A stretch of DNA of 64,000 nucleotides from Coffea arabica (taxonomy: Eukaryota; Streptophyta; Magnoliopsida; Gentianales; Rubiaceae), in NCBI RefSeq assembly GCF_036785885.1, contig NC_092326.1:38154287-38218286 (forward strand). Reading direction: 5' to 3'. The position numbers and the translations under genes were made by a program. The notes beneath the pieces were generated by a model. That model was given only the letters and a program-made list of their open reading frames with translations, searched no databases and had not been told where the DNA came from. Of this stretch, positions 23,062-35,083 are shown one piece after another. How positions within the stretch are numbered: position 1 is the first letter of the stretch; the number at the start of each line of letters is the position of its first letter.

Positions 23062-26000
23062 TCACTTGTACAATTCTTCCATAGTCGCGTTCAACTGCTT
23101 AACATCAGCACCGACCATCTCGGATGCCTTTTTCCCGTTCTGAAAGAAGTGTATGGTGGGCTGCAACAAATGCCATTGGCATCGAAATAGCAATCAATGA
23201 ACTAGTTAAGATGTAAAGCAACTTCAAAACTCCTTGTAGACTGTTGCCCACATTTGGATTAAATACAAGAATAACTTGCACTTAGGGATTCTTGAGTCCA
23301 TGTGTCTAAGAAAACGTCGATATAGTTTAAACTATACAGAATAGTTTGCATGATAAACATGTTGTAACATAAATTAGGTGTGTTGTTCATTCATGACTTT
23401 AAGACTCTATTATCAAACAAATAGAGAAAAGATTGTGAATTTATGCTTGGTGCCAGAGGAGGGGAAAAAAATCCAACATGAATATGGTATATCAAACATA
23501 CGAGGCCATTGTGTCCAAGCCAACATAAATTCTAAGATTACATCAGTTTAGAATCATATATGGTCAGTTTCTAATTGAACAGCAAAACCAGCGAGTAAAG
23601 CCATCAGATTGTCATAAGAATCATTAGATGAGGAATCTCTAGTTCTCTGCATATAGGAGATTAACTGCCATCAACCTACATCAGGACGGGACAGGACCTA
23701 CACTTGTCTAAATCATATGCATAAGGTCAGAAGAGTACAAGACTAAAACTACTCCAAAAGATCATGAAGTCATTTTCGTAAGTTCTGATGCAGATGGGAG
23801 CTAGGTAAGACCACAAAATGACTTCAATTCGTCATCCAATCTCTGGTTTCTTCAAATGAAAAAAAAAAAAAATCTTTGTTGATGCAAACCTTGGGTATTT
23901 AAGAAGGAACTTAATTAACAAGCACGTATTCTTAACAAAAACTTGACTAGGATTTAACATGTTAATGGGTATAAATGCTTTCCACATCCCCAATATATGG
24001 AACTTTTTCCATTTAAAGAAAATTAAATTTTCACTGGAATCCTGAGGCAACAAAGAAAAAAGCAGTATACAAATCCGAGCTCAGGGAGCTACTGCAGCAT
24101 AATGGTACTCATTAGAACTGTTCACTTTTTACGCTCCTTTTCTCCTCCATCAAAATTTCCTTTTCATTTTGTTCTTTTTTCCCTTGTAACCTTACAATAG
24201 CCCAGACATTTATTGAATTAATGGAGAGTAGTATCTATCCACGATACAAAACCATTTCAGGGAATAAAATTTTGGCTTGAAATTTAAGAAACTATACCTC
24301 AATGAAAATCAGCTAACTGCCCATCTTTTCTTTGTAACTTTTTTCACAATGTGGTAAGAAACTTCCCTATACTTTCTATGTATCCATTTCCTTTTTTCTT
24401 TTTTCTTTTTTCAAAAGCATTAAACAAGCAAAATGAGAAGTTACTGATAAGAAGTAGTACCACAGAATGGATGCCTAATTTCATTAATGCTGCAGCAAGA
24501 GCGTCCTGCATATAATAAACCAAGGGAAGTAAGCTAGGTGTAAAACAAGAGAATTAACAAAAAGACTAAGAAAAGAGTTGCAAAGAAGCTATTTTGTTGC
24601 ATAGAAATTGCACTTCAAGTTGCTATTGATGATAATCTATATCTGAAGAGATTATGAAAGGAGAATCACACCCAATAATCTATAAAGAGTCTTTGACCAT
24701 GCATAATAGATTAAAAAATAGGGTAAGGCAAGTAGATCTTCTTATTTGAGATTCAAGTGAAATATGAAAACACTTTGATCAAACATGATATGAGTGTCCT
24801 GTAGGGTCCCAAAAAATTTTTTCAAAACTTCCCTTCCATTGTTAAAAGAAAATTTTCTGCCATGTAGTCTTTATTACCTTATCAATGTCAATTTTGTACG
24901 TGGTGACATGAGGATATTTCTCACTCAGCTGTCCAATAACAGGAGATATGAACTTACCTGTACAAGATAATGGTGAAAGTAAATTACAGATCAAACTACT
25001 ATGAAAATGTGAAATAAATATTAATGCTGCAAATGAGAATAAAGCATTCAAAGCCAGAGTGCTACATATGTATACAATTTCCAATACATAAATCTTACAA
25101 GGTCCACACCAGGCTGCTGTGAAGTAAAATAGTGCAGGTAATGATTCATCTGCAGCATATTTGAACATTAAAATATCAGCATCAGGTTAGAATAATAGTT
25201 AAAAACCAAGAATAATCCAGAAGACATTAAAGATGGTAAACAATCTACATTTGACGTACATAAAACCAATTGGCCATAAACAAATTTATAAATTTATACC
25301 TTGGGCCTTGCGAAGTGAATCATTAAGCTGCTCTTCAGACTCAATGGAAACAATTTTTGATGGACCTGCAATTCCAACTCACTTCAGCAAACGTATTATG
25401 CAGTATGCTCCAAAACAAATCTCAGAAAATTGTATGAATTGCCAAAACTGAGAAGAGAATATGCACAAGTTGATCAAATAGAAGTACAATCGAGAAAGCC
25501 AAATTCAATATTAGAAGCTTCTTTTAAAATTTATATCAAGAAAGTTTTAGAACCAATTACAATCTCAAAATCCATTTTTTAGGAACAGTGGATAAAACTT
25601 TGAACATCGCAAAGCTTCTGGTCATTCAAAAATGTCAGCTCAAAAAGAGAATAGTGGCATTATTCTTAGAATCAACTACAACATACGTATTAGTTTCTGT
25701 TGGCAAATAAAAAATATTGTTTTTTACAGGCATCTAACATTACAAGGTCAGGAGATGATTATCTTTTGACAAACCTCTTGTTTTGGGCAGTACCAAAGTG
25801 TACACTTTTCCCTTCAGAAGGATACCCAAAGAAAAAAACCTCATTATTAAAGTGGGTGCACATCTAGACATGATTTTTAATACCTGCATCCTGGAAAATG
25901 CTTCAATGAGATGCATAAGCCCACCCAATTAGTAAATGGACACCACAGCTTCAGAACTTAGCTTCAGAACTGCGTAACCTTCTCCAATTATAACTGGACA

Positions 26001-27078
26001 ATACAGTTTTGGTAACTTAAACAGACTAGAGTACAGCATAAGTGACTCAGAACCTATAGACCACAAATGTCTAACTCATGGCTTTCAGATAAATCTGACC
26101 TAGATTAGTGACGTACACTATCCTCACCTTCAGCAATGTCAAAACCATCAAGGATCTACATTTCTAACACTAGGTCAAGAATCCAAATTCAGAAGTTACC
26201 ATCAAGTTTTGCATGCCAAGTTATGGAAAGAGAGGACAAAGCAAGCCATTGACTACCACTAGCTAACATAGAGTGCTTCTACATCATACTCTGCCAAGAA
26301 CAACACATTTTATCAACCAGTAGCCATTCCCAATGATGATACTATATGTGTAATAGCTCCAAATGTTCCTCCAAGACAACTGCACTGTCTTCTTTGTTAT
26401 GCACATTATGTCCTATTTCCTCCAATAAGTATTTCATCAAACCCGGAGCCAAGAAAAAAATCAACACAAAAACCTCTTCATTTCAGGGAAACAATTAGTT
26501 AAATTACAGATAATTTAATCGCAATTAGTTAAATTACAGACAATTTAACCGCAACATTTCACTAATTCACTAAAGATAGAATCCTCAATTAAGCCTAAAC
26601 AGAAAACTTGAAGCAGTAATTTTCCGTAATGTATTATAAAACTAGTAGCCGGATCACTCTTCAATTACAAATGTACCCAATTTTTGGTAAAAACTTCACC
26701 AATTAATTAAAATAAAGCTACAAAATTTTTAAAAAATAAAAGAAACTAATAAAAAAAGAAACTCCTGCTGTATGACTAGCATATAAAGAAATAGAGACGG
26801 AAAGAGAAGGGACCTGAGGAGGAATCGGACGAGAAGCTTCGAGAATTATTGCGAGGAATGGTAGACGGTAAATTAGGAGAAATAGCAGGGGTAACTACGG
26901 AATTGAAAAGCGGGCGGCGCTTGTCATCGGAGAGAACAAATGTCGAGTACGACAACGTTGCAGCGGCGGAGGAAAGCACTAGGGTTTCGGTAAGCGACGA
27001 TGAAGAAGAAAATCGAGCAGCTATGGAAGAAGGCCTAGAGGCTGCCAAACGACGTAGTATCGTCGGAATCCCTTTCAT
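23062..27078 (-). CDS. TRXO1: Thioredoxin o, mitochondrial
   Basis: Mitochondrial (o-type) thioredoxin, a dithiol reductase of the NTR/Trx system acting on TCA-cycle and redox proteins (family knowledge). Minus-strand exons: 27078-26814, 25365-25300, 25149-25099, 24957-24878, 24505-24461, 23160-23062. All are GT-AG with matching phases, giving 201 aa, close to Arabidopsis Trx o1 (194 aa). Residues 1 to about 88 are Arg/Ser/Ala-rich without acids at the start, as expected of a mitochondrial presequence. The thioredoxin fold follows. The active site Trp124-Cys125-Gly126-Pro127-Cys128 lies across the exon 3/4 junction, whose intron splits the second catalytic cysteine codon. The cis-proline is residue 170, first in the last exon, and the end is Glu-Glu-Leu-Tyr-Lys. 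No lesion seen. The number 1 versus 2 in the symbol is not resolvable. Confidence 0.92.
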
Positions 27079-27136
27079 ATTTGCTCCTCCGCTGCTTCTG
27101 GGGTTTTGCGTGGGTTTTTCTATACCAATTAAGTAA

Positions 27137-30100
27137 ATGCAGACGTTGGAGTAAATATCTAGGAAATTTCATCATCAACCCCTAAAGTTGGCTTATTATC
27201 ATTCTGTCCACATTAATCAAGTGACTGTGTTGAAATCATGATATGCCCTTTTACTTTCTTTTCTATTTTTTTTTTCCAAAACTTCCCCTAGATCCTACTA
27301 CCATAATTACTTGTGGAAAAGGAAATTAAAGGTGATTTAAATTAGTATGCCGTATTTGGTTTTTTTTGCCTTTTTTTTTCGATGTTAGGGTTGGGGTGGA
27401 GGGTTTGGTTGGGACGCGAATCTGCCCTTAACAAGTCCGAAAATTGAATTTGGCATTATACATGGAAACGTAATTACTGCAAGATTGATTTTGTTGAATA
27501 ATTTTGGCTAATTTTTTAATAAAAGACAAGTTCGCTAATAGAGTATTATATTTCCTTGGCAGGCACAGATCAATTGGGAAAAAAAAAATAAAAGATAAGT
27601 GAGGATATCATGTAAAATTAATGCAACTTCAAGAGCTAAATCAATGAAAGTTAAAAAGAAAATTCACCTAAAGAGGGGAGAAAAAAAACTTAAGAAGAAG
27701 AAGAAAGGTGATGCATGCATGCATGTGTAACTTTTTTTCATAAACTAAGATTGGAAAAAAAAAAATGTTTTCAATTTCAAGAGAAAAAGGGGATGCTTGA
27801 ACTGCAATTTTGACGTCAAATGTAATTGGAAAGTTTTCAGAAGGTGAATCCCAAATCTTGAAGATAATTGTAATATGTTCAAATCTAGAGGAAGATCGAA
27901 ATTAAAGATTGACCCATTAGGCCTTTATCTTTTTTGTTGGATACTAAATAAGCAGAAAATGATCGTTGATCAATACCTGTTTCTTATAAGCCAGTTAAGC
28001 ACAGAAGTTCTATGACTACAGGTCTGTAGATATCCTTTGTACTCTTACAGAAAATGCAATTGTTTCAAATTTTAACACAACACACAATAGTTGTTAACAT
28101 TTTAAAGAACAAAAAGATCCTCAAAACCAATTGTTACAGTGAAGCCCTTGTCCGATCTTCATATTGTCTTAAGAAACAAGTCCACAAGATTCTTGTTCTG
28201 TCAATAAAATCCAGAAAATTATGGACAATTAAGTTTCAAGAACTTATCCTGCGGGAAAAGAAAAAGACAATACATGCTGTTACTTCATCCTTAGTGCCGC
28301 ACGAAAGATGCAGAAAATGCTATAAATTTTCTCAACAAAAGTCAATGCCTGATCATCCACCTTCTAACAGATTGCATATGTTATACTTATCAACCTTGAA
28401 TCGCTTATTCTTTTTTTCACCTTGAAGTATTGCTTCCATCAATTTGTAGTTTATATAAAATCCGCAATACAAGTTGGTTTAATTGGTAAGGACGAACCAA
28501 TTCCTCGCAAAAAATTGTGTACGAATTCAACCGTTAATGTGAGGACTGCATCAGTGGACTGACTATCTGTATAAACACTGATAAACGACCTATATATGGT
28601 CCAAGAACAGATAACAAGTGGAAAAAATTTCATGACAAATGGAGGCAAAGCACATCCATGTTGGCACCTTTGTTGTACTGGTGTTCTTAGTGACAGGGAG
28701 TTAATCAGTAAAGCACCACAGGGCAGCAAGTCCAGTCGGTCAGAGTTCGTTCTTTTCTTGCTTTTTCAAATGCTTCAAGTTATGTGCTCTTGATGATCGA
28801 CTCTATCGGTTTAATTGTGCCAAAAAAAAAAATGCACAAAACATCTTATTGCTGCCACCTCATTGTTGCAGTATTGCAAAATTGGTTGTTCCTTAAGCCA
28901 TTGCAGCAAATTCAACAAATGTTTGATGCTATATATGCCAATACATGCATGAAATAATTTTACATATCAGAAACTTCCCTTATCCTCTACGCAAGATTTT
29001 GGTTAGTCCTCAAATTATTATAAAAGTCATGCTATATGAAAGCTTTGTTAAACAAATTAATTTGTCATTTCAGTTTTAACCCCAAATCCTTATACCATTT
29101 CCAATTCCTTGCCGAAGTTATTAATTTCTGTATCAGAAGGCTGAAATTGATAAGCTTAATCAAAGATAATTTTTACCCTCTCATTTTCAAATGCTTGATA
29201 AGCATGATCCTTCTTAAAGGAAAGAAATCAGATGAAAATTGTCAAGGAGGGTTGTTCAAATTACTGCAACAGCAAGAGCTAGCTAGTGATCCTTTGAAGA
29301 ACTAAAAGGCTGAATTGATATCATGACAATGAGTACTTATATTGTGTTTGGGTTGTATTTTCTAGGATTTTTTGTAAAAAAAAAAAAAATTACTGTAGCG
29401 ATTTGATGTATGTGAGAATAAAAAGGTAATAGGAAAATGTGATCACGGAAAACGACGCAATTTTTCAACCGAAAATGGCTGTCCAAACAAGGCTACTAGT
29501 ATGCCATGAGTACTATTTATGGAAACAAATGTAGATTTTTAATAAGAATCTTGTGGTATATTATATATGCTTGGTTCTATCTTTATGAAAATTTTCATTT
29601 TTGGTGTATATTTATGAGCACAATTCACGTGGTATATATTGTTAAATATCATATTATTTCTCATGAAAATAAAAGACAACTATATTAGCAAAAAAGAAAA
29701 TGATTAAGCAACTAATTAGTAATTAATAAAAGACTTTGGCCATACAACCTAAAAACTTTAGTCAGCAGTATAAAAATAAAAGAAAAGAAGTTGAAAAAAA
29801 AAGACCCATATATAAAAATAATTGTGATCCACATTTTTTATTCTCCAAAAGGTCCTCTAGAGGCAAAGTCACAGAGAGGAGCATCACATCAGTTTCAAGT
29901 GGGATTTGTTGCCTCCTTTTATAGTCGCATAGATAACTATATTCATAATGGTTAATTATGGATGGAGATTATTGATAAATAAACAAAGTTAAAAAGAAAA
30001 CCCATTAATCGGCTTTAAATTTCAAGAGAAAAAAATGAATTGTTGTGAACTTCTAGAAGAAAAATAAAAAGAAAAACAATTTTATTTTGTATTCAATGAC

Positions 30101-31453
30101 GAACAAAAAAGATGAAGAAAATGCTAAATTTTTTTCAGTCAACAAAAGTCAATACTTGCAATCTAGCTTCTAAAGTTTCATCGATATGACTTTGGCTAAA
30201 AGCCCAAAAAATTTTAGAGTCTTGGACAGCAATTAGAGAAATAACCAGAAAAATTCAAGTAAAAGGCGCATATCTCAAAATACTTGCTTTCCACGATTTA
30301 TATTCTCCATTAAATCTCCAGGGCCAAAGTCACATAATTAAGATAGCTTGTTCTTATTTTCAAGAGCACAAAAGTTCTCAAGAGTTCTTAGAGTAGTGGA
30401 TCAGATGAAGTAAGTTGTCTTTTTGTTGTACTAACTCACATGCAATCACCTGGTATGGAGCTTCTCCTCTTTTTCTATCTGCTACACTCGCAGATAATGC
30501 TTTGCTGATTTCAATAAAATATCTTTATTCATAAAGAAGTTCGAGAATGGCTAATGGCACACGACAAGTAAACTGAAACAGGGATAAATCCTCTATATAT
30601 TTTCAGCATGAATATCCACCCTGCGATTGCACTGCAAATCTAAATTTTTACAAACAAGATAAAGCCAAACTCACTTGTTATTTTGTGCCTCAAAGAGCCA
30701 ATTTATCAGCATAGGGATATCGATTGGGCAAATGAGATTCTTGGTTGAACTTTCACACCCTCTCATTTTTCCATTTCCCTTATAAGTCTTACATTCTCCT
30801 TTGAATAGAAAAAAAAAAAAATTAGAAGGGCCCAAAAATGAATAATGGCACTAAATTGTAGATATAACAAGTACTACCGAGTAATTTTTTTTCTTTTTCG
30901 ACAATGACAATAATCTACACTACTCCTATATTATAAGAAAAGGGGAGTCCAACAGGACTTGTACGAAAGTTAAACCAGACAAGCGTTCTGCTGCGCTCTT
31001 TCACTCCATCGATATAACAAGTATTTTACAGCACTCTCTGGATTTTTTTAAATACTTGAGTCTGTCTGAGTAGTCAAATAGGACTATCACAGTCATGCTG
31101 TTCTTCTTTGACTCCGTAATCGGTGGAACAATTGAGCTTACCCTGTGAAAGTGCATTGAATTCAAGGAAAAAGACAATTACCGATTGCTTCACATTTAGT
31201 ACTGTCTAAAAGATGCAGAAAACGCTAAATTTTCTCAACAATAGTCAATACTTATTAGCTACCTTCGTTTCCTTTTCTCCTCACTTTTTTGCAAGTATAT
31301 TATCAGCCTTCCTAGCTACTTTCATATTTATACTTGGCGAAGACAGTTGCCTCATCATTTATCTTTGGAGTAAGCAGCCGATTGCCTCTTCACTTACTAT
31401 TGATCCGATAGCTGAATGTTACAGCTATTAAATGACCTCCATTTTTCTCTTGA
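27137..31453. other. Intergenic between thioredoxin and thionin-like genes
   Basis: The left end is the thioredoxin promoter. A MITE lies at 29344-29492. Three places share sequence with the region just upstream of the thionin-like gene: about 28290-28350, 30112-30160 and 31205-31250. Each has AGATG(C/A)AGAAAA(T/C)GCTA followed by TTTTCTCAACAA-like and AAAGTCAAT-like blocks. A second pair is 29840-29875 and 30300-30340 (GGCAAAGTCAC/GGCCAAAGTCAC). These look like remnants of local duplications. Open frames at 28054-28425 and elsewhere lack coding character. Confidence 0.5.
29344..29492. mobile_element. MITE, about 150 bp
   Basis: Ends GTGTTTGGGTTGTATTTT and GTCCAAACAAGGC form imperfect inverted repeats around TACTGTAGCGATTTGAT, AGGAAAATGTGATCAC and AAAACGAC. 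A second member is at 40234-40378. Non-coding. Confidence 0.65.
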
Positions 31454-31459
31454 TATAAA
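31454..31459 (+). promoter_or_regulatory. TATA box of the thionin-like gene
   Basis: TATAAA lies 73 bp before the ATG at 31532, in a C/T-rich setting. The expected transcript start would be near 31485. Position and sequence fit a plant core promoter; not proven. Confidence 0.5.
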
Positions 31460-31531
31460 CCACAGCTTCCTCGCTCAAGATTTACACACAGTTTTAGCCT
31501 ATAGCAAAAGTAGAAAAAGTGTTAAGAGTTT

Positions 31532-32093
31532 ATGAAAATGGGAGCAAAGGGTATTATCACCGTTGCTACTCTAGTCCTAATGGCTATGCTGATAACAGTG
31601 AACTCAGACGAACAAATGGCACCCATTCCTGATCCTTTTCATCAGAAGAGCCTCATTTATCTATGCTACAAGAAATGCTCCGACGATTGCCTTCTAAAGA
31701 AGGACATTACTCACAAATGTTTCCTGAACTGCCATCACCAATGTCTTGGTTTCCTGACTGCTCATCCCGTGCAGTATTGTAGTATGGGGTGTTCAATGGC
31801 CCGTTGCAGCCAATTCAGAAACGGTTTGTTATATATCCTTCATGTATTTGTTATCTTTGTTTTAGTTGCAGTCAATTTCTATGTGAAAACTATATATTGC
31901 AAGAAGTTGACATGCACCATTTTAAAGATGACAGATCTAAAAATGGCAGCTATTTACTTTTTCCATACACTGTTCTTTTGCTTTTTCTTGCCTGTTGATT
32001 GGTCAACTAATTGAACATATTTTCTTGACAGATGCAGCCAAGAAGGAAGAATGTGAAAAGAGCTGCTCAAAGTACTGCAACGGCAAGGTCTAA
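31532..32093 (+). CDS. Secreted cysteine-rich thionin-like protein
   Basis: Two exons, 31532-31823 and 32032-32093, joined by a GT-AG intron in phase 1, give 117 aa; a second in-frame ATG lies two codons in. A hydrophobic signal peptide covers about residues 5-25. The mature part contains twelve cysteines, mostly in Cys-x3-Cys pairs arranged as Cys-x3-Cys-x3-Cys triplets, the last triplet in exon 2. This matches the plant thionin-like family of small secreted peptides, linked to defence or development (family knowledge); no activity can be inferred here. TATA box at 31454 and a plausible 3' end around 32150-32240 support a real gene. It might instead be classed as a helical-hairpin cysteine-rich peptide. 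Intact as written. Confidence 0.7.
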
Positions 32094-33118
32094 TGCTCTG
32101 TAAATCCAGAGTTGATGTAACAATAATCTATATATTTGTCATCAACAGCACTGCAAATAATTGAAATCATTGGCTGGATGTGTTTGACTTTTACTCTCTA
32201 CAAATTTCTTGTGTGGTATTCAGAAGTTTAATGAAAAAAAAATCACTTTGTTAATTGCATGGTGTTTGAACTTTCAATCTTTCTTCAACTTTCATCTGTG
32301 GTATTCAAGCCATATGAGGGAAAAAAACAGATTCCAAGAAAGAAAATTGTAAAGAGCAAGAAATTCTATCCATGTTCATGTACTTCCCCCAAGGTATATA
32401 TCAGACCTGAACTTGTATATGCTCCAAAACAGATACATACATATACACACAACCAAGCAACATAACCTGCTTTTGGATGAAAATAAATGCTTCTTAAAAT
32501 CCTTTTTGTTTAGCACATATAAAATCAAAACAGAAAGCCATAACTAGGCGAAAATACTTTTCTTTTTTGCATGCTTGAAAAAGGGTATGCTAGGCAAGAG
32601 GGATTTACGCTGCCTCCGGGAACAATAATACTTCAAAATAGTGACTTCTTTTGCTTATAATTAAGGTAGAATTATTAGGCTTATTTTTGGTAATTAAAAG
32701 AGTTAAAGAGATACTTAGGTAAGAGATTAATACAAGACCGGACTACTAGAGGCTACATAATATGAATTTTGCCTAATAATTTATATACTATTATTTGGAT
32801 GTCCAAATTTTTCAATGAACAGTGGGAATAATATACTCCAAGAGAAATAAAAAATTTGCATGTTTGCTCGAGGACAAAATTTTGAAATCTTTTGGTAAAA
32901 GAAATCAAAAAATTTGAAAACAGAAAAAAGACGTACTTGATGCATTCTCAGCATGCAAGATCCCTGCTCAAGAACTTCATCATGCAATTAGGCCACTGGA
33001 TTTATCCGACTTGGTAATACTAACTCGTGTCAAAAAAAAAAAAAATTTTTTTTTGGCTAAAGATAGGAGTTAACATTAAAAATAAATAAATATTAAAGCG
33101 GTGAAACACCACTATGTG

Positions 33119-33149
<31 letters not shown>

Positions 33150-33573
33150 ATTTTTTCAAGAATAGGATTAGTGATAGGACACCTGCACTATATATATTCC
33201 CTAATTTTCTTATAACTAAACCTTGACTCCTAATCATGTTTATGATTATATAATCAATCCAAGGTCCAGACTTGAGAATTTAGGTTTCATATGTTTTTTT
33301 TTTCTTTGATAATTAGACGTAAATATGACCAAGAAGATAAATCATAAATCCATCCTCCAGAATAAGAAGTAAAATCATTGACACCCATTAATTGTTTGGG
33401 TGGAGAAAAAACCAGCTGCATCTACAAGTTGGAGGAGAACATGTAGAAGCCCAAGTTTGTACCTTTCACAGGCTTAGGTAGACGGTTGGATGAGGTACCT
33501 ATTGTACATTTTTTTTTCCGAACACGATAAATTTTATTTTACACCTACTTCTACTCTACACTAAGGGGAAGGG
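32094..33573. other. Intergenic
   Basis: 3' flank of the thionin-like gene, then A+T-rich DNA. A GT then TA microsatellite occupies about 33119-33147, next to a poly-A/poly-T junction near 33035-33052. No gene recognised. Confidence 0.5.
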
Positions 33574-33762
33574 ATGAATCCGAAGAGATCAATGGAGAAT
33601 TCGGAGAGAACTAAATCATCATTAAACCAGACAGGTGCCTTTGCATCCGCTGATAAAATTTTCAAAAATTTCTGGACAAAAATGCAGGCCAAGGTACCTG
33701 TAGTACATGAGCTGGTGGAAAAGTTGCAGAATATTGATATCAATAAGGATGATCCCTCATGA
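33574..33762 (+). CDS. Small unrecognised ORF, 62 aa
   Basis: An ATG-to-TGA frame of 62 codons rich in Lys, Ser, Asn and Glu, with a coding-like feel compared with its A+T-rich surroundings. It contains Phe-Trp-Thr-Lys-Met-Gln and Val-His-Glu-Leu-Val-Glu-Lys-Leu-Gln, which could form an amphipathic helix. No signal peptide or membrane segment. I do not recognise a family. It could be a small intronless gene, an exon, or chance. Confidence 0.33.
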   Translation: MNPKRSMENSERTKSSLNQTGAFASADKIFKNFWTKMQAKVPVVHELVEKLQNIDINKDDPS

Positions 33763-34910
33763 AAAGGATCAGGAACCGAAGAAATCAACAGCTTTTCTTG
33801 AAACCTAATGGCAAAGAAGCTGTTTCAATAAAAGAAGGAAGCAAATTTCAGCCCTTCACATGAACGAAACACATATTAGGAAATACGTAGCTGAATTCTA
33901 ATTTACACCATATTTCACAACCAGGACAACAATGCCTTAAATTTCATGGCATCCAACTAACGTTTGTCATTCTGAACTTTGGAAACCAATCTAGCCCATC
34001 AATGACAAACTCGATCAGCCTGGATTGCACAAGGAGAGGTCTTACAGTGGAATTGACAATAGCCCATCCCCGGTTACACCGGTCCATCCTCATTTCTCTC
34101 AATGAGATTTTTGTTTTGCAAAATTCATATCCTGCTTTTAGCCCAAATATCTAAATTGTATGAGTTTTAAGGCGAGGAACGTTCATTCTTCTCATACTTC
34201 ATTAATAAGGATAATAGCAAATTTTAAACAAAAGTAAACAAATAAGGATTAATCTCTACGTACTGACAGTGTATACACTTTTACGATTTGATACATAACA
34301 CATAATTCGAATTTAAATTTAAAACCTAAATTTTATGTATGTGTCATGTATCCATCTATGATAATATATACACTATCAGTGTATATAAAATTTATTCAAC
34401 AAATAATAGCAAATCTTAAGAACTTGCTAAGCCAAGACTGGGAAGGTAATACTTGTGCAGACATCCTTACAAAAACCAATCTTAATCTTCAATTGGGAAT
34501 TTCACTCTTCCTTGACCCTCCAATGTAATCACTAATTAAGCCCTTTTCAAGAGCAGATACTAGAGGTAGCAATGCAAAAAGTATTTGCCTTCCTTTTGAC
34601 CTCAAAATGATAATGATAACAATCATAAAACTTGCAGAAAATTCAGCCAAAAGAAGTTGATAACCCTAAATCTATAACATAGAATGGATGCCTAGTTACG
34701 TATCAGGAGCCACACCTACTAGTGGTTCACTTACAACTAATAAATTAAGGATTTCGATTATAAACCTCAACTTTTCCGTACGATCCCTGGAATCTATGCT
34801 GCTACTATTAGTGCGTTTTACCTACTTTTTTTTATATATAAATGTACTAACCAACATGCAAGTAACAACTTTAAAATGAGCAAAAACAGCAAGTTGATTC
34901 TTGTTTTTTG
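33763..34910. other. Intergenic with a possible MITE
   Basis: At about 34242-34402 two arms carrying ACTGACAGTGTATACAC and TATATACACTATCAGTG flank an A+T-rich core. Related TATATAAAATTTA ends occur near 8440 and 14860, so this is probably a MITE family. The rest shows nothing recognisable. Confidence 0.45.
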
Positions 34911-35083
34911 GCTCCCGGGGTTAGTGCGGCCGGTCCGGTAGCCTCCTCTTTAGGAGCATGGTCCGTGTTCGACTCTCTCCCCGTACCGCGCTGGAATCCC
35001 TGGGGTGGGTTCTTCCAGCTTGGGGGGATTAGTCTGGTCAATTGACCAGGATACCCCCAGTCGTCAAAAAAAAAAAAAAAAAG
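34911..35083 (+). mobile_element. tRNA-derived SINE
   Basis: A G+C-rich island in A+T-rich DNA. Box A-like TAGTGCGGCCGG (34922-34933) and box B-like GTTCGACTC (34967-34975) are 34 bp apart. The body ends in a run of about 18 A. The flanks GATTCTTGTTTTTTGG and GATTCCCATTTTTTGG look like a 16-bp target duplication with three mismatches. Typical plant SINE layout and length (about 170 bp). Open frames on either strand are not genes. Confidence 0.8.

Noticed and set aside
28054-28425. 123-codon plus-strand frame
   Set aside because: Lys/Ile-rich from A+T composition; it contains the repeated block shared with the thionin-like upstream region and no recognisable domain.
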